This document shows, piece after piece, positions 37,475 to 46,070 of a stretch of DNA of 64,000 nucleotides (positions are counted from its first letter, which is position 1; each line of letters opens with the position of its first letter). The translations under genes were made by a program, and so were the position numbers. The stretch spans positions 1 to 64,000 of the forward strand of contig DAIDJF010000016.1 of the NCBI GenBank assembly GCA_027451525.1. Direction: 5' to 3'. A model generated the notes under the pieces. That model had not been told where the DNA came from and did no database searches. It worked only from the letters and a program-made list of their open reading frames with translations. Source of the DNA: Ktedonobacterales bacterium. Lineage in GTDB: Bacteria; Chloroflexota; Ktedonobacteria; Ktedonobacterales; Ktedonobacteraceae.

Positions 37475-38548
37475 TTATAGAGAGAGCGTCACGGTCTGCC
37501 CGGTTTGCGCACTCACGCGGGCAGCTTCGATCACGCGCAACACATCTACCACGCCAGCCGCGTCAACGGGCGGTTTGCCACCGCTGCGCAAGGCATCGCG
37601 TAGCAGCATATAGTAGGCAGGATAGTTGCCAGGGAGGGTCTTCAGCGGACTATCATTATGTACGCCATTCACGTCTGTGACCAGATGGCCCCAGCGTTCG
37701 CGCCTTTCTTCTCCCCAGTACTCATCACCTGGACGCTCACCAGTGCGTAAAGCATCTTCCTGCGGGTCCAAACCCCACTTCTCATAAGTCCCGTGTAGAC
37801 CAGTAATGCGCACGCGCTGAGCCGCAATATGCGCCAGCACGCTCATCCACAGATGGGCATTGACACCGTTGGGGAATTGGAGCGCGACAAAGGTATCGTC
37901 ATCTACCTGCGCTCCAGGGCGTCTGGTCGCCATTTCAGCGTAAACATGCGTCGGCTTGCCAAAGAGGAACATCGCCTGATCTATCAAGTGGCTTCCCAGG
38001 TCGAAGAGGAGTCCACCACCTTCAGCAGGGTCCGCAAGCTCACGCCATGCCTCTGGACGCGGCTCCGCTCGAAATCGCTCGAAACGCGACTCATAGCGCG
38101 TAATCGGACCCAGCGTTCCCATTTCCATTAAGTGGCGCACGGTGAGAAAATCGTTATCCCAGCGTCTATTTTGAAACACAGTCAATAGCATGCCCGTTTC
38201 GTGACTCACCTGGAGCAATTGCTCTGCCTCAGCAACAGAGGATGCCAGCGGCTTATCAATCACCACGGGCAAACCTGCACGCATCGCCGCAACACCTAAC
38301 GAAGCGTGAACACGATTTGGGGTTGCAATCACAACAAGATCATAGCGTGTAGGCTCATACCACAACTCTTCAGCACGATCAAAAATTTCAGCAGTAGGGA
38401 AATCGCGTCGCGCCTGCGCTTGACGCTCTGGTGAACCGGTGACGATAGCAGCAACACGCATTTCCGCTGTAGTGGAAATCAATGGAGCGTGGAAAACTGC
38501 ACCCGCTAACCCGTAACCGATAATTGCGACTCTTAAAGGAGATGGCAT
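37475..38548 (-). CDS. Gfo/Idh/MocA-family oxidoreductase
   Basis: This 357-residue NAD(P)-dependent sugar or cyclitol oxidoreductase has the N-terminal dinucleotide motif VAIIGYGLAGAVFHAPLI. It also has VIATPNRVHASLGVAAMRAGLPVVIDKPLASS, where DKP is the usual catalytic Lys motif in slightly altered form (EKP in most members), and the C-terminal GGGLLFDLGSHLIDQAMFLFG. Substrate is unknown. An AGAGG site precedes the ATG. The gene stands alone; the terminator at 37428 separates it from the peptidase gene. Confidence 0.94.
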   Translation of the reverse strand: MPSPLRVAIIGYGLAGAVFHAPLISTTAEMRVAAIVTGSPERQAQARRDFPTAEIFDRAEELWYEPTRYDLVVIATPNRVHASLGVAAMRAGLPVVIDKPLASSVAEAEQLLQVSHETGMLLTVFQNRRWDNDFLTVRHLMEMGTLGPITRYESRFERFRAEPRPEAWRELADPAEGGGLLFDLGSHLIDQAMFLFGKPTHVYAEMATRRPGAQVDDDTFVALQFPNGVNAHLWMSVLAHIAAQRVRITGLHGTYEKWGLDPQEDALRTGERPGDEYWGEERRERWGHLVTDVNGVHNDSPLKTLPGNYPAYYMLLRDALRSGGKPPVDAAGVVDVLRVIEAARVSAQTGQTVTLSL

Positions 38549-38718
38549 TGTTCAAAGACCTCTTCTAGCACACAGATTATACTCATCTATTATACCCCAT
38601 GTGCGCAATTTCTGTCTTGCTCACTAGTTTAACATACAAAGGTGTCAATCTCAACGCCAATGGTGTATAATTACGAGGCACGACACGTCTTCTAGCTAGC
38701 TTCTAGGGGAGAGAACGT

Positions 38719-39540
38719 TTGAAAAACTCGGTCCAGACAGTAGAAGAGCTACAAGCAGAAATACACCGTCTGCGAACACGTGTAACAGAACTAGAGACGC
38801 ACGAGCAAGAGCTTCAGCGTCTGAATGAATTTTTGAATACCGTTAGTCATGAAATGAAAAATCCACTCACGGTTATTAACGGGAACATTCAACTAGTTAA
38901 ACGACGCTTGAATGCATTTTTAAGCGTTGAGACCATTTCAGATGAACAGCTTGATACATTCGCGCTCGTATATGGACTACTCAACAGCGTAGAACAACAG
39001 GTTCAAACTGAGAACCACCTAATTGATGACTTACTTGATGTCTCACGTATTCAATCCAATCGTCTTACACTGAACAAAGACATTGGTGATCTGCATGTCA
39101 TACTAGAGATGACCTATAAAAAATTGCATCTTATGGTCCCAAATCGCACTATTACCATAGAAGACGCCGTGCAGAAACCGCTTCCCGTCTTTATTGATAC
39201 CAATCGTATCAAACAAGTTATTCAACATTATGTCATCAATGCGCTAAAATTCTCAGAGGCCGATAGCGCAGTGACAATCCGGCTCGATGCCGATGAACAC
39301 AACGCCCGTGTCGCGGTTCATAACGCGGGACCCGGCATTGCAATTGAAGAACAGGAACGCATCTGGCAACATTTTTATCAGATTGCAGACAATGAACCAA
39401 AACATGAAATGGGCAAGGGCCTTGGTCTGGGACTCTATATCAGTCAAGCTATTATCGAGCTTCATCAGGGCAACGTAGGACTGGAAAGTTCCCCCGATCA
39501 AGGCTCCACGTTTTGGTTCACATTGCCTCTTGCTGCTTAA
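38719..39540 (+). CDS. Soluble sensor histidine kinase
   Basis: The 273-residue kinase has no membrane segment. An N-terminal coiled coil (about residues 1-40, VEELQAEIHRLRTRVTELETHEQELQ) leads into a dimerisation domain with H-box VSHEMKNPLTVI near residue 47 and an ATPase domain with N-box VINALKFSE, G1 GPGIAIEEQERIW, and G2 KGLGLGLYIS. The start is TTG 38719, supported by an AGGGGAGAG site. No response regulator is adjacent, so it is an orphan kinase. Its stop overlaps the convergent phosphoesterase stop within TTAA. Confidence 0.93.
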   Translation: MKNSVQTVEELQAEIHRLRTRVTELETHEQELQRLNEFLNTVSHEMKNPLTVINGNIQLVKRRLNAFLSVETISDEQLDTFALVYGLLNSVEQQVQTENHLIDDLLDVSRIQSNRLTLNKDIGDLHVILEMTYKKLHLMVPNRTITIEDAVQKPLPVFIDTNRIKQVIQHYVINALKFSEADSAVTIRLDADEHNARVAVHNAGPGIAIEEQERIWQHFYQIADNEPKHEMGKGLGLGLYISQAIIELHQGNVGLESSPDQGSTFWFTLPLAA

Positions 39541-40352
39541 AAACGACCACGCGCCCGTTCACGCGACGGCAATACCTCAAGGCAGGTCGTCCACCAACCA
39601 GTGAGAATGGTCTCGATAAACTCTTCTGGCAGGTGCTCTTGACGCATTTCATGGGCCAAACGCACATGGTCATACATAACCGGCAACAACTGACATGAAA
39701 CCTGTTGTAACACTGGTTGTATGGTCAAAAGTGCGTACCAGACGCTTGTCTGCCCATCATTCGGTGGACGCCCAATAGCACCGACATTAACAAGCTGGCG
39801 TCCATCAGCTAGCTGGCGCTGCCACTGAATGCCCGTGTGCGTGCAGAGAAGTATGTCCGCTTCGTAGTCCGTAAGCAGTTTATCCAGAAATGGCTCTGGC
39901 GTCGTCGATTCCCAGAGAAACTCATTGACGCGGCGCGGCGACCCGTGGGCCATCAGGACACGTTTTCCCGCCAGATTAAGCCGAAATGTCGGCGGTAACG
40001 CACGTAGCCAGTCCTTGTAGCGATCAGAGGTATGAGCCAGCGTATAGTCATAGCTGATCTGCGCGTAATAATTATCGCGTGGATCGGTATAGCCACAGGC
40101 ACAATCAGCTAAGCGGTTGCCAATGCTATGATCGTAATTGCCCTGCATGCACTGCACGTTATATTCCCACAAGAGCGGAAATACACGATCAGGATGTGGG
40201 CCAAAGCCGCCCATGTCACCCAGGCAATAGAACGCTTGTGCACCACGCCGCAGCGCATCGTCAATTGTCGCCTGCAAGGACAGATAATTGTTATAGCAAC
40301 CGCCAAAAACCGCAATTCGATACGGCTTTGCTTGCTCGTCTTGCTGCTCCAT
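39537..40352 (-). CDS. Calcineurin-like phosphoesterase with degenerate first metal motif
   Basis: The 271-residue protein fits the metallophosphoesterase fold: GD motif in FYCLGDMGGFGPHPD, GN motif in QGNYDHSIGN, LMAHGSPRR and a terminal CTHTGIQWQR. The opening motif, normally D-x-H-G-N, reads FGGCYNNYLSLQA, so both metal-binding Asp and His appear lost. It may use a different metal arrangement or act without catalysis. ATG 40352 has an AGGAGA site and lies 22 bases after the radical SAM stop. It ends a three-gene leftward operon. Confidence 0.85.
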   Translation of the reverse strand: MEQQDEQAKPYRIAVFGGCYNNYLSLQATIDDALRRGAQAFYCLGDMGGFGPHPDRVFPLLWEYNVQCMQGNYDHSIGNRLADCACGYTDPRDNYYAQISYDYTLAHTSDRYKDWLRALPPTFRLNLAGKRVLMAHGSPRRVNEFLWESTTPEPFLDKLLTDYEADILLCTHTGIQWQRQLADGRQLVNVGAIGRPPNDGQTSVWYALLTIQPVLQQVSCQLLPVMYDHVRLAHEMRQEHLPEEFIETILTGWWTTCLEVLPSRERARGRF

Positions 40353-40374
40353 CACATCTCCTTTCTGGCATATA

Positions 40375-41298
40375 TCATGTGCGACAGGTGACGCCATAGA
40401 CATGACAGGTGTAGCAGGGTTGCCAGGCCAGTTTGATCGGCTGAAGGCCATCACGCAGGCTTGTGCCCATTTTCGCTCCCGGTGTGTTAATCAGCAGCGG
40501 GCAGGGATAGACGCCATCATCAGTGACCATGCGACAACTGCTGCACTGCAATTTCTGCGCCTCACCTGGTTGTAGATCACCCTCGTGCAGCAACTCATTC
40601 TCCGTGTAGCCGCGTGTGCGTCGCTCCTCGCGTCCAATCAAGAAGGGAACAAGAAATTTCAGGCGTGGCTTGTCGATACCCAAACCGCGCACAAAATTGA
40701 TAAACGTCGCGCGCTCATGTGCCTGTCCCATTCCAGGTCGCACCTCGGTGACAGTAATAACCGGATTGACACCATACGAGGCCAGACGATTGATACCTGC
40801 AATGATGCGCTCGAACGTGCCTTTGCCGCGTATTGGGTCGTTATCTTCTGCCGTGTAACCGTCCAAACTGACACGCAGATCCAACGAATAGGGTGCGTCG
40901 CGAAAAACGCCACCCAGCCATGCCGCCATCTCATCATCAATGAGGATACCATTGGTTAAAATTGATAACGGCCCTTGCGCTAACGTCATTAAGATGAGAG
41001 CGCGAATATCGGGATGCAGGAATGGCTCACCCCCTGTAAAATAATATTCGCGCACTCCCTGTTGACGCGCCTCCGCCAGGGTATTGCATACCTGCTCCAC
41101 CGTCAGCATTTCGTGCTGATGATTTTTCGGGCCACAGGTGATAAAGCAGTGCAGGCACGCGATATTACACAGCGTGCCTGTGACCTGTAGCCAGAGCGTA
41201 TCCAGGGCATCTAGCTGCAACTCCGGCGCGTCTGGACTGATCAAGACGGGCGAATGATGGTTAATGGGCAAAACACGGCTACTTTCTGGTCGGCTCAT
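40375..41298 (-). CDS. Radical SAM protein with C-terminal Cys-rich domain
   Basis: This 307-residue radical SAM enzyme has the CxxxCxxC cluster motif as CNIACLHC near residue 38, FTGGEPFLHPDI (the SAM-binding GGE), and LTNGILID. The C-terminal part has a group of Cys residues (LQCSSCRMV, YPCPLL, PCYTCHVYGVTC), suggesting an auxiliary Fe-S cluster like SPASM proteins. The substrate is unknown; SPASM-type members often modify peptides. It lies 22 bases after the MFS gene and 22 before the phosphoesterase-like gene, an even spacing that suggests a dedicated operon. Confidence 0.9.
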   Translation of the reverse strand: MSRPESSRVLPINHHSPVLISPDAPELQLDALDTLWLQVTGTLCNIACLHCFITCGPKNHQHEMLTVEQVCNTLAEARQQGVREYYFTGGEPFLHPDIRALILMTLAQGPLSILTNGILIDDEMAAWLGGVFRDAPYSLDLRVSLDGYTAEDNDPIRGKGTFERIIAGINRLASYGVNPVITVTEVRPGMGQAHERATFINFVRGLGIDKPRLKFLVPFLIGREERRTRGYTENELLHEGDLQPGEAQKLQCSSCRMVTDDGVYPCPLLINTPGAKMGTSLRDGLQPIKLAWQPCYTCHVYGVTCRT

Positions 41299-41320
41299 GC
41301 TCTCTCCTTTTTGAATAACA

Positions 41321-42712
41321 TCATTGCGAAATGGGAACCATTTTTTCTAGCGGCGTACCCGCACCCTCGACGCCCCGGAAATACCAGGGCAGCATCGCCA
41401 GCGCACCCACAAGCCAGAGCAGAGCCAACACGACTAACGCGCCGCCAATGCCGAGCGGTCCCAACGCAATCCAGACCAGTAACGGCGCACTTGCGGCGGC
41501 TCCAATGCGCCCAACCGCAACTGAGAGGCCAATGCCAGTTGAACGCAGGTGTGTGGGGAATATCTCAGAGAAGGTCGGATAGGCACTCGTCCACGCTCCG
41601 GTCGCGAAGAAGTTTGCCAGCATAAAGGTGAGCAAAACAATCAAACCGCTATGCGTTGCCGTCGCTGGAGCGAGCAAGACAGCACTCGCGGCGGCAAGCA
41701 CGTAAAACATCGGGACGGTCTTTTTGCGCCCCAGCACATCAATCACCAGGACCATCACCAAACCGCCCGCCAGCGCGCCGACATTGCCCAGGAAGTAGAA
41801 CCAGGGAATCTGCGTGGCCGGAATGTTGATAGCAGGCAGGACAACCAGCGAGAGAAAGGCGAACATGCCGTAGTAACCAAAGGCTTCTGAGAGATCCAGC
41901 ACACAGCCAAGCGCGAGACGAGCGGGATAGCGCGTCAGCAATTCTTTGATCTGCGCAAAGAAGGGTTGCGGAGTTGCCATGTCAATCGCAATGGCTTCAA
42001 CAGGTTTTTTCGACTCCTGGCAAGCCAGTATTTCAATCTGTTTGACCACCTCTTCAGCCTCTTGTCGCCGTCCCTTGCTCAGCAACCAGCGCGGCGACTC
42101 AGGAATAGCGCGCCGCATCCAGAGCACAAATAAAGCGGCAATCGCGCCTATGGCAAAACCGAAACGCCAGCCGATATTAGCTGCCAGCAGATTGATGAAA
42201 TAGAGATTGACCAGCGCGGCAACCATCGCTCCCACTGTCCAGAAATTCATCACCAGGCCATTGACCTTGCCACGATTATTAGGCGGGATAAACTCGCTGA
42301 TAGCAGAATTGACAGCGGCATATTCCGCGCCAACGCCAATCGCCGTTAAGAAACGGAAAGCCAGCAGAAAAGGATAGTTGGGAGAAAGGGCGGTAATTAT
42401 GGTACAAACCGAATAGAGGAGGAGCGTGACAATAAAGAGACGTTTGCGTCCAAAGCGGTCCGCTAGATAGCCAAAGACGAACGCCCCCACCATAATGCCG
42501 AGCAACCAGATACTAACTATCCAGGATGCCTCGCTGGCGTTGAGGTGAAAGACACCTTGGATGATGCCCAACACGCTGCCGACAATATTGACCTCAAAAG
42601 CGTCAAGCAGCCAGCCAATACCCAGCACAACGGTCACGGTGGTATGAAAACGACTCCAGCATAAGCGGTCCAACCGACGTGTCACATCGGTCGCGATGCG
42701 CTGCGTTGCCAT
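41321..42712 (-). CDS. MFS transporter, sugar/acid porter type
   Basis: The 463-residue transporter has twelve predicted segments. The loop 2-3 signature is GYLADRFGRKRLFIV, with AIGVGAEYAAVNSAISEF (motif of the sugar/aromatic-acid porter groups) and a repeat of the loop signature in VLVIDVLGRKKTVPM. The substrate is unknown; as first gene of a likely operon with a radical SAM enzyme it may carry that enzyme's substrate or product. An AAAGGA ribosome site precedes the ATG. Confidence 0.92.
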   Translation of the reverse strand: MATQRIATDVTRRLDRLCWSRFHTTVTVVLGIGWLLDAFEVNIVGSVLGIIQGVFHLNASEASWIVSIWLLGIMVGAFVFGYLADRFGRKRLFIVTLLLYSVCTIITALSPNYPFLLAFRFLTAIGVGAEYAAVNSAISEFIPPNNRGKVNGLVMNFWTVGAMVAALVNLYFINLLAANIGWRFGFAIGAIAALFVLWMRRAIPESPRWLLSKGRRQEAEEVVKQIEILACQESKKPVEAIAIDMATPQPFFAQIKELLTRYPARLALGCVLDLSEAFGYYGMFAFLSLVVLPAINIPATQIPWFYFLGNVGALAGGLVMVLVIDVLGRKKTVPMFYVLAAASAVLLAPATATHSGLIVLLTFMLANFFATGAWTSAYPTFSEIFPTHLRSTGIGLSVAVGRIGAAASAPLLVWIALGPLGIGGALVVLALLWLVGALAMLPWYFRGVEGAGTPLEKMVPISQ

Positions 42713-42896
42713 ACGTATCCTTTCTTACACTATCCAGAATACACATCTATATCCTATTTTTTTAGGATACAACACGTGTTTATATTTGCTCTGTAGCATA
42801 GACTACAGAACAAATACATGTAATCATGGATACGTTATCAGCAAGAAAACAGTTCACAGGAGAAGGGATTTTCAACAAGGTAAAAACGAGAGAAGA

Positions 42897-42969
42897 CGCG
42901 CCCAGCAGGACTCGAACCTGCGACCAACGGATTAGAAATCCGATGCTCTATCCACTGAGCTATGGGCGC
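42897..42969 (-). tRNA. tRNA-Arg (anticodon TCT)
   Basis: The leftward strand folds as a tRNA. The acceptor stem is GCGCCCA/TGGGCGC, the D-loop region is AGCTCAGTGGATAGAGC, and the anticodon loop TTTCTAA gives anticodon TCT. The T arm is CGCAGGTTCGAGTCCTGC and the discriminator is G. The 3' CCA is not encoded. It reads AGA codons. Confidence 0.95.
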
Positions 42970-43006
42970 ATGACAGAGAGAGAAAACTCCTCACTCTTCG
43001 CTCATA

Positions 43007-43036
43007 ATCATAACAAGTTCTCTTGTGATTCGTCAA
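43007..43036 (-). promoter_or_regulatory. Promoter of tRNA-Arg
   Basis: Reading leftwards, TTGACG (43036-43031) is spaced 18 bases from TATGAT (43012-43007). Transcription would start near 43000, about 30 bases before the tRNA. Confidence 0.65.
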
Positions 43037-43120
43037 GCATTTATTTTTCCAGCACCTGTTTTGCAAAACGACATCGTCTTATGCTCATGGAGAGAAATGT
43101 AGCCGGATTGCCCAGTAGTC

Positions 43121-43150
43121 TTGACAAGTCACCCTGATAAGCCATATAAT
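43121..43150 (+). promoter_or_regulatory. Full-consensus promoter of sufB
   Basis: TTGACA (43121-43126) and TATAAT (43145-43150) are both perfect, with an 18-base spacer. The start is predicted near 43157, leaving a leader of about 100 bases before the sufB ATG. The leader has a small GGAG/CTCC hairpin near 43191-43207 and an AT-rich palindrome near 43220. Confidence 0.85.
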
Positions 43151-43257
43151 AGCAGTAAATCCGAGTTCGCAGGTAAGGATTAACAATCTGGGGAGTTGAT
43201 GCTCTCCATACTTTGCATAGATATCACTGATATCACAGCCAGCAATGGGAGTAAATC

Positions 43258-44658
43258 ATGAGTCAGGCATTTGAGTTGGAACAGGGTACTTATACAGCCG
43301 GGTTCCATGTAGCCGAAAACTACACGTTCAAGTCTGAAAAAGGACTGAACAAGAAGGTCGTCGAGCAGATCTCTGAGATGAAGGGCGAACCCGCCTGGAT
43401 GCGGCAGTTCCGTCTGAAGAGCCTGGAGCTTTTTGAGAAGCGTCCTATGCCCACCTGGGGAGCTGACCTCTCTGGCATCAACTTCGACGATATCTATTAT
43501 TATATCAAACCTGTGCAACAGCAGGGCAAAACCTGGGATGACATTCCATCCGAGATCAAAGATACCTTTGATCGCCTGGGCATTCCACAGGCCGAGCAGA
43601 AATATCTCGCAGGTGTGACCGCGCAGTACGAGAGCGAGGCAGTCTATCATAAGGTACGTGAAGACCTGGAAAAACTGGGTGTGATCTTCACCGATATGGA
43701 CACCGCCCTGCGCGAGTATCCTGATATCATCAAGGAACACTTTGGCACAGTCATCCCGCCATCCGATAACAAGTTTGCTTCATTGAACAGTGCCGTGTGG
43801 AGCGGTGGCAGTTTCGTCTACGTACCGAGAGGCGTGCGCGTGGAGATTCCGCTGCAAGCCTACTTCCGCATTAACGCGAAGAACATGGGCCAGTTCGAGC
43901 GCACATTGATTATCGCCGAGCCAGGGTCATACATCCACTATGTCGAGGGTTGCACAGCACCATCCTACACCAGCGATAGCCTGCACAGCGCGGTTGTCGA
44001 GATCAAGGTGATGGAAGGCGCGCGCGTGCGCTACACCACCATTCAGAACTGGTCGAAGAACGTCTACAACCTTGTGACCAAGCGCGCCGCCGCCTATCGC
44101 GACGCGACAATGGAATGGGTTGATGGCAACCTCGGCTCAAAGGTGACGATGAAATATCCCGCCGTGCTGCTGATGGAGCCGGGTGCGCGTGGCGATATCC
44201 TTTCCGTCGCCTTCGCTAATGACGGTATGCATCAGGACGCGGGCGCGAAAGTCACGCATCTGGCCCCACACACGACCTCGCAGATCCTCTCGAAGTCCGT
44301 CTCGAAGGGTACAGGACGCGCATCCTATCGCGGTCTCGTGCGCATTAATCCAGGTGCGCACCACACCAAGTCAAGCGTGCGTTGTGACGCGCTGCTGCTC
44401 GACGAGAATGCGCGCACCGACACCTACCCGACGATCCGTGTCGAGGAGAACGAGACCGAGATTGGACACGAGGCGACAGTCTCGAAGGTTGGCGAAGATC
44501 AGCTCTTCTACCTGATGAGCCGTGGCCTGGACGAGTCCGAAGCCTACTCGCTGATCGTCAACGGCTTCATCGAGCCAATCACCAAAGAACTGCCGATGGA
44601 GTACGCGGTCGAACTGAACCGCCTCATCCAGCTTGAGATGTCCGGTAGCGTGGGCTAA
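43258..44658 (+). CDS. sufB: Fe-S cluster assembly protein SufB
   Basis: SufB is the scaffold subunit of the SUF machine that builds iron-sulfur clusters with SufC and SufD. The 466-residue length is normal. Typical segments are [43 protein letters not shown] with the conserved Cys, [21 protein letters not shown] and [31 protein letters not shown] near the C-terminus, ending in [24 protein letters not shown] site precedes the ATG. Unusually it is alone here; no sufC, sufD, sufS or sufU lies within the window. Confidence 0.97.
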   Translation: MSQAFELEQGTYTAGFHVAENYTFKSEKGLNKKVVEQISEMKGEPAWMRQFRLKSLELFEKRPMPTWGADLSGINFDDIYYYIKPVQQQGKTWDDIPSEIKDTFDRLGIPQAEQKYLAGVTAQYESEAVYHKVREDLEKLGVIFTDMDTALREYPDIIKEHFGTVIPPSDNKFASLNSAVWSGGSFVYVPRGVRVEIPLQAYFRINAKNMGQFERTLIIAEPGSYIHYVEGCTAPSYTSDSLHSAVVEIKVMEGARVRYTTIQNWSKNVYNLVTKRAAAYRDATMEWVDGNLGSKVTMKYPAVLLMEPGARGDILSVAFANDGMHQDAGAKVTHLAPHTTSQILSKSVSKGTGRASYRGLVRINPGAHHTKSSVRCDALLLDENARTDTYPTIRVEENETEIGHEATVSKVGEDQLFYLMSRGLDESEAYSLIVNGFIEPITKELPMEYAVELNRLIQLEMSGSVG

Positions 44659-44684
44659 ACCAACAAGACAAGCGGGACACGCTT

Positions 44685-44715
44685 CTCTTGGCAATATACA
44701 CAATATTGCCAAGAG
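44685..44715 (+). terminator. Hairpin after sufB (13-bp stem, no T run)
   Basis: A perfect 13-base stem (CTCTTGGCAATAT with its complement) encloses a 5-base loop 27 bases after the sufB stop. There is no T run, so termination would be weak. The right arm (44707-44715) is also the left end of the family B repeat, so two alternative pairings compete. Confidence 0.5.
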
Positions 44716-44852
44716 GCATAACAACGCGCAAATAAGCAGGGCGACCGCAAGGGTCGCCCCTACAATGAAAACGGGCACGATATAATATCGTATCATTGTA
44801 AGGGCGAGGCTTGCCCTCTCCCTGCTTATTGTACGTGTTATGCCTCTTGGCA
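44707..44852. repeat. Family B palindromic repeat, copy 1
   Basis: Outer arms of 17 bases (44707-44723 and 44836-44852, TGCCAAGAGG/CCTCTTGGCA) and inner arms of 11 bases (44731-44741 and 44820-44830, AATAAGCAGGG) are perfect. Between them are a GGGCGACCGCAAGGGTCGCCC hairpin-like segment and the line CCCCTACAATGA, shared with 49.75 kb. The perfect palindrome ACGATATAATATCGT lies at the centre. It is non-coding and lacks a transposase. Confidence 0.8.
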
Positions 44853-44935
44853 GGAAGCGAGCGCGTGCTATATACTATATTTGAGCTCATATTTTATACA
44901 GATATATTTATATTTGCAAATTTCAGGAACGCACA

Positions 44936-45541
44936 ATGATTGATCATTCACCCGATACACCCACACCATCTGAACGCTATCGGCAGATGCTTTTACGAAG
45001 GCAACATCTGTGCTACCATTATGGCAGAATGATGGCAGTGTGGGGCACGGGTAGTCTCAGTATTTTCGCTATTTTCTTTTTCATGGTCCTCGTGCAAGCC
45101 CATGGCAATCTGCAAGATAACCGTTTCTGGCTGGCATCTTCGGTATTGTTCGTGGCACATCTTCTTATCATCTCCGGCGGTCTATGGCTGCTGAAGAAAG
45201 CGCGCAGAGAGCCAACAGCGCGCGACGTTGAGCAGTTTCGGCGCAGAGAGCGCGTGCGCCTCTTTCGTCAGGCCCAGGGCATCCTCTCGCTGGAGTATCG
45301 CCTGCTTGGGCGCGTGCTACTGATCTGTGTGGGTAGCCTACTCAGCCTTGGTGGTCTCTCAGTGATCTACTTCTTCGGCCTACTAGCCCTGGACGGCTGG
45401 GGTTATCTCTCCATCGGCATCATCTTACTGATAGGCGCAATCTTCGTCCTGCCCAAAGAAGGCAAACGGCTCCAGCAAGAAAGCGCGAAACAACTGAGCC
45501 AAATTTTAATTTACGAAGAAACGCAGGTGGATGGGGAATAA
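44936..45541 (+). CDS. Membrane protein, unknown
   Basis: The 201-residue protein has four hydrophobic segments (about residues 37-60, 66-87, 122-145 and 150-172). They are separated by a basic cytoplasmic-looking stretch (KKARREPTARDVEQFRRRERVRLFRQ). No family is recognised. An AGGA site lies before the ATG. It precedes the macrodomain gene by 26 bases and may share its transcript. Confidence 0.7.
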   Translation: MIDHSPDTPTPSERYRQMLLRRQHLCYHYGRMMAVWGTGSLSIFAIFFFMVLVQAHGNLQDNRFWLASSVLFVAHLLIISGGLWLLKKARREPTARDVEQFRRRERVRLFRQAQGILSLEYRLLGRVLLICVGSLLSLGGLSVIYFFGLLALDGWGYLSIGIILLIGAIFVLPKEGKRLQQESAKQLSQILIYEETQVDGE

Positions 45542-45567
45542 GATCATATCAAAGTGGAGAATAATGC

Positions 45568-46053
45568 ATGAGCCATATACACTATGTAAAAGGCGATATT
45601 TTTGATGCCAGGACACAGGTAATCGTCAATCCAGTCAATTGCCAGGGAATTATGGGCAAAGGACTGGCACTGACATTCAAGCAGCACTATCCTGAAATGT
45701 TTCTCGTCTATAAGCAAGAATGCAAAACAGGCAAATTACGTATTGGACATCCGACACTATATAAAACCAGCGCTCCCTGGATATTGAACTTTCCAACCAA
45801 AGATAGCCCTTTCGCCAACTCAAAAATGGAATACATTGAAAAGAGCCTGCAATATTTTGTTGAGAACTACAAGAAGGCAGGCATTAGCAGTATCGCATTT
45901 CCTAAATTAGGCACATACCACGGTAGGCTCTCATGGGATGACGTTGGGCCATTGATGGCAAAATATCTTAGTCAGATCGATATTGAGGTCTATATTTATA
46001 TCGCTGAGGGCGATCAAGAATATCAATACGACGAGCCAGCAGCAGACGCATAG
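45568..46053 (+). CDS. Macrodomain protein (DarG-like ADP-ribose hydrolase)
   Basis: This 161-residue macrodomain is predicted to bind or remove ADP-ribose. The N-terminal YVKGDIFDARTQVIVNPVNCQGIMGKGLALTF includes the ligand-binding NxVNCxGxMGKG segment, and GISSIAFPKLGTYHGRLSWDDV matches the distal ADP-ribose loop. The pattern resembles the antitoxin domain of DarTG, but no DarT toxin is adjacent. A GGAG site precedes the ATG. It is convergent with a fic gene 17 bases away, so both are NAD- or nucleotide-linked modifiers. Confidence 0.9.
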   Translation: MSHIHYVKGDIFDARTQVIVNPVNCQGIMGKGLALTFKQHYPEMFLVYKQECKTGKLRIGHPTLYKTSAPWILNFPTKDSPFANSKMEYIEKSLQYFVENYKKAGISSIAFPKLGTYHGRLSWDDVGPLMAKYLSQIDIEVYIYIAEGDQEYQYDEPAADA

Positions 46054-46070
46054 TATGAATTAGAAGTATC

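Noticed and set aside
37381-37680. Rightward open frame after the ImmA-type gene
   Set aside because: It runs through the terminator hairpin and is antisense to the Gfo/Idh gene.
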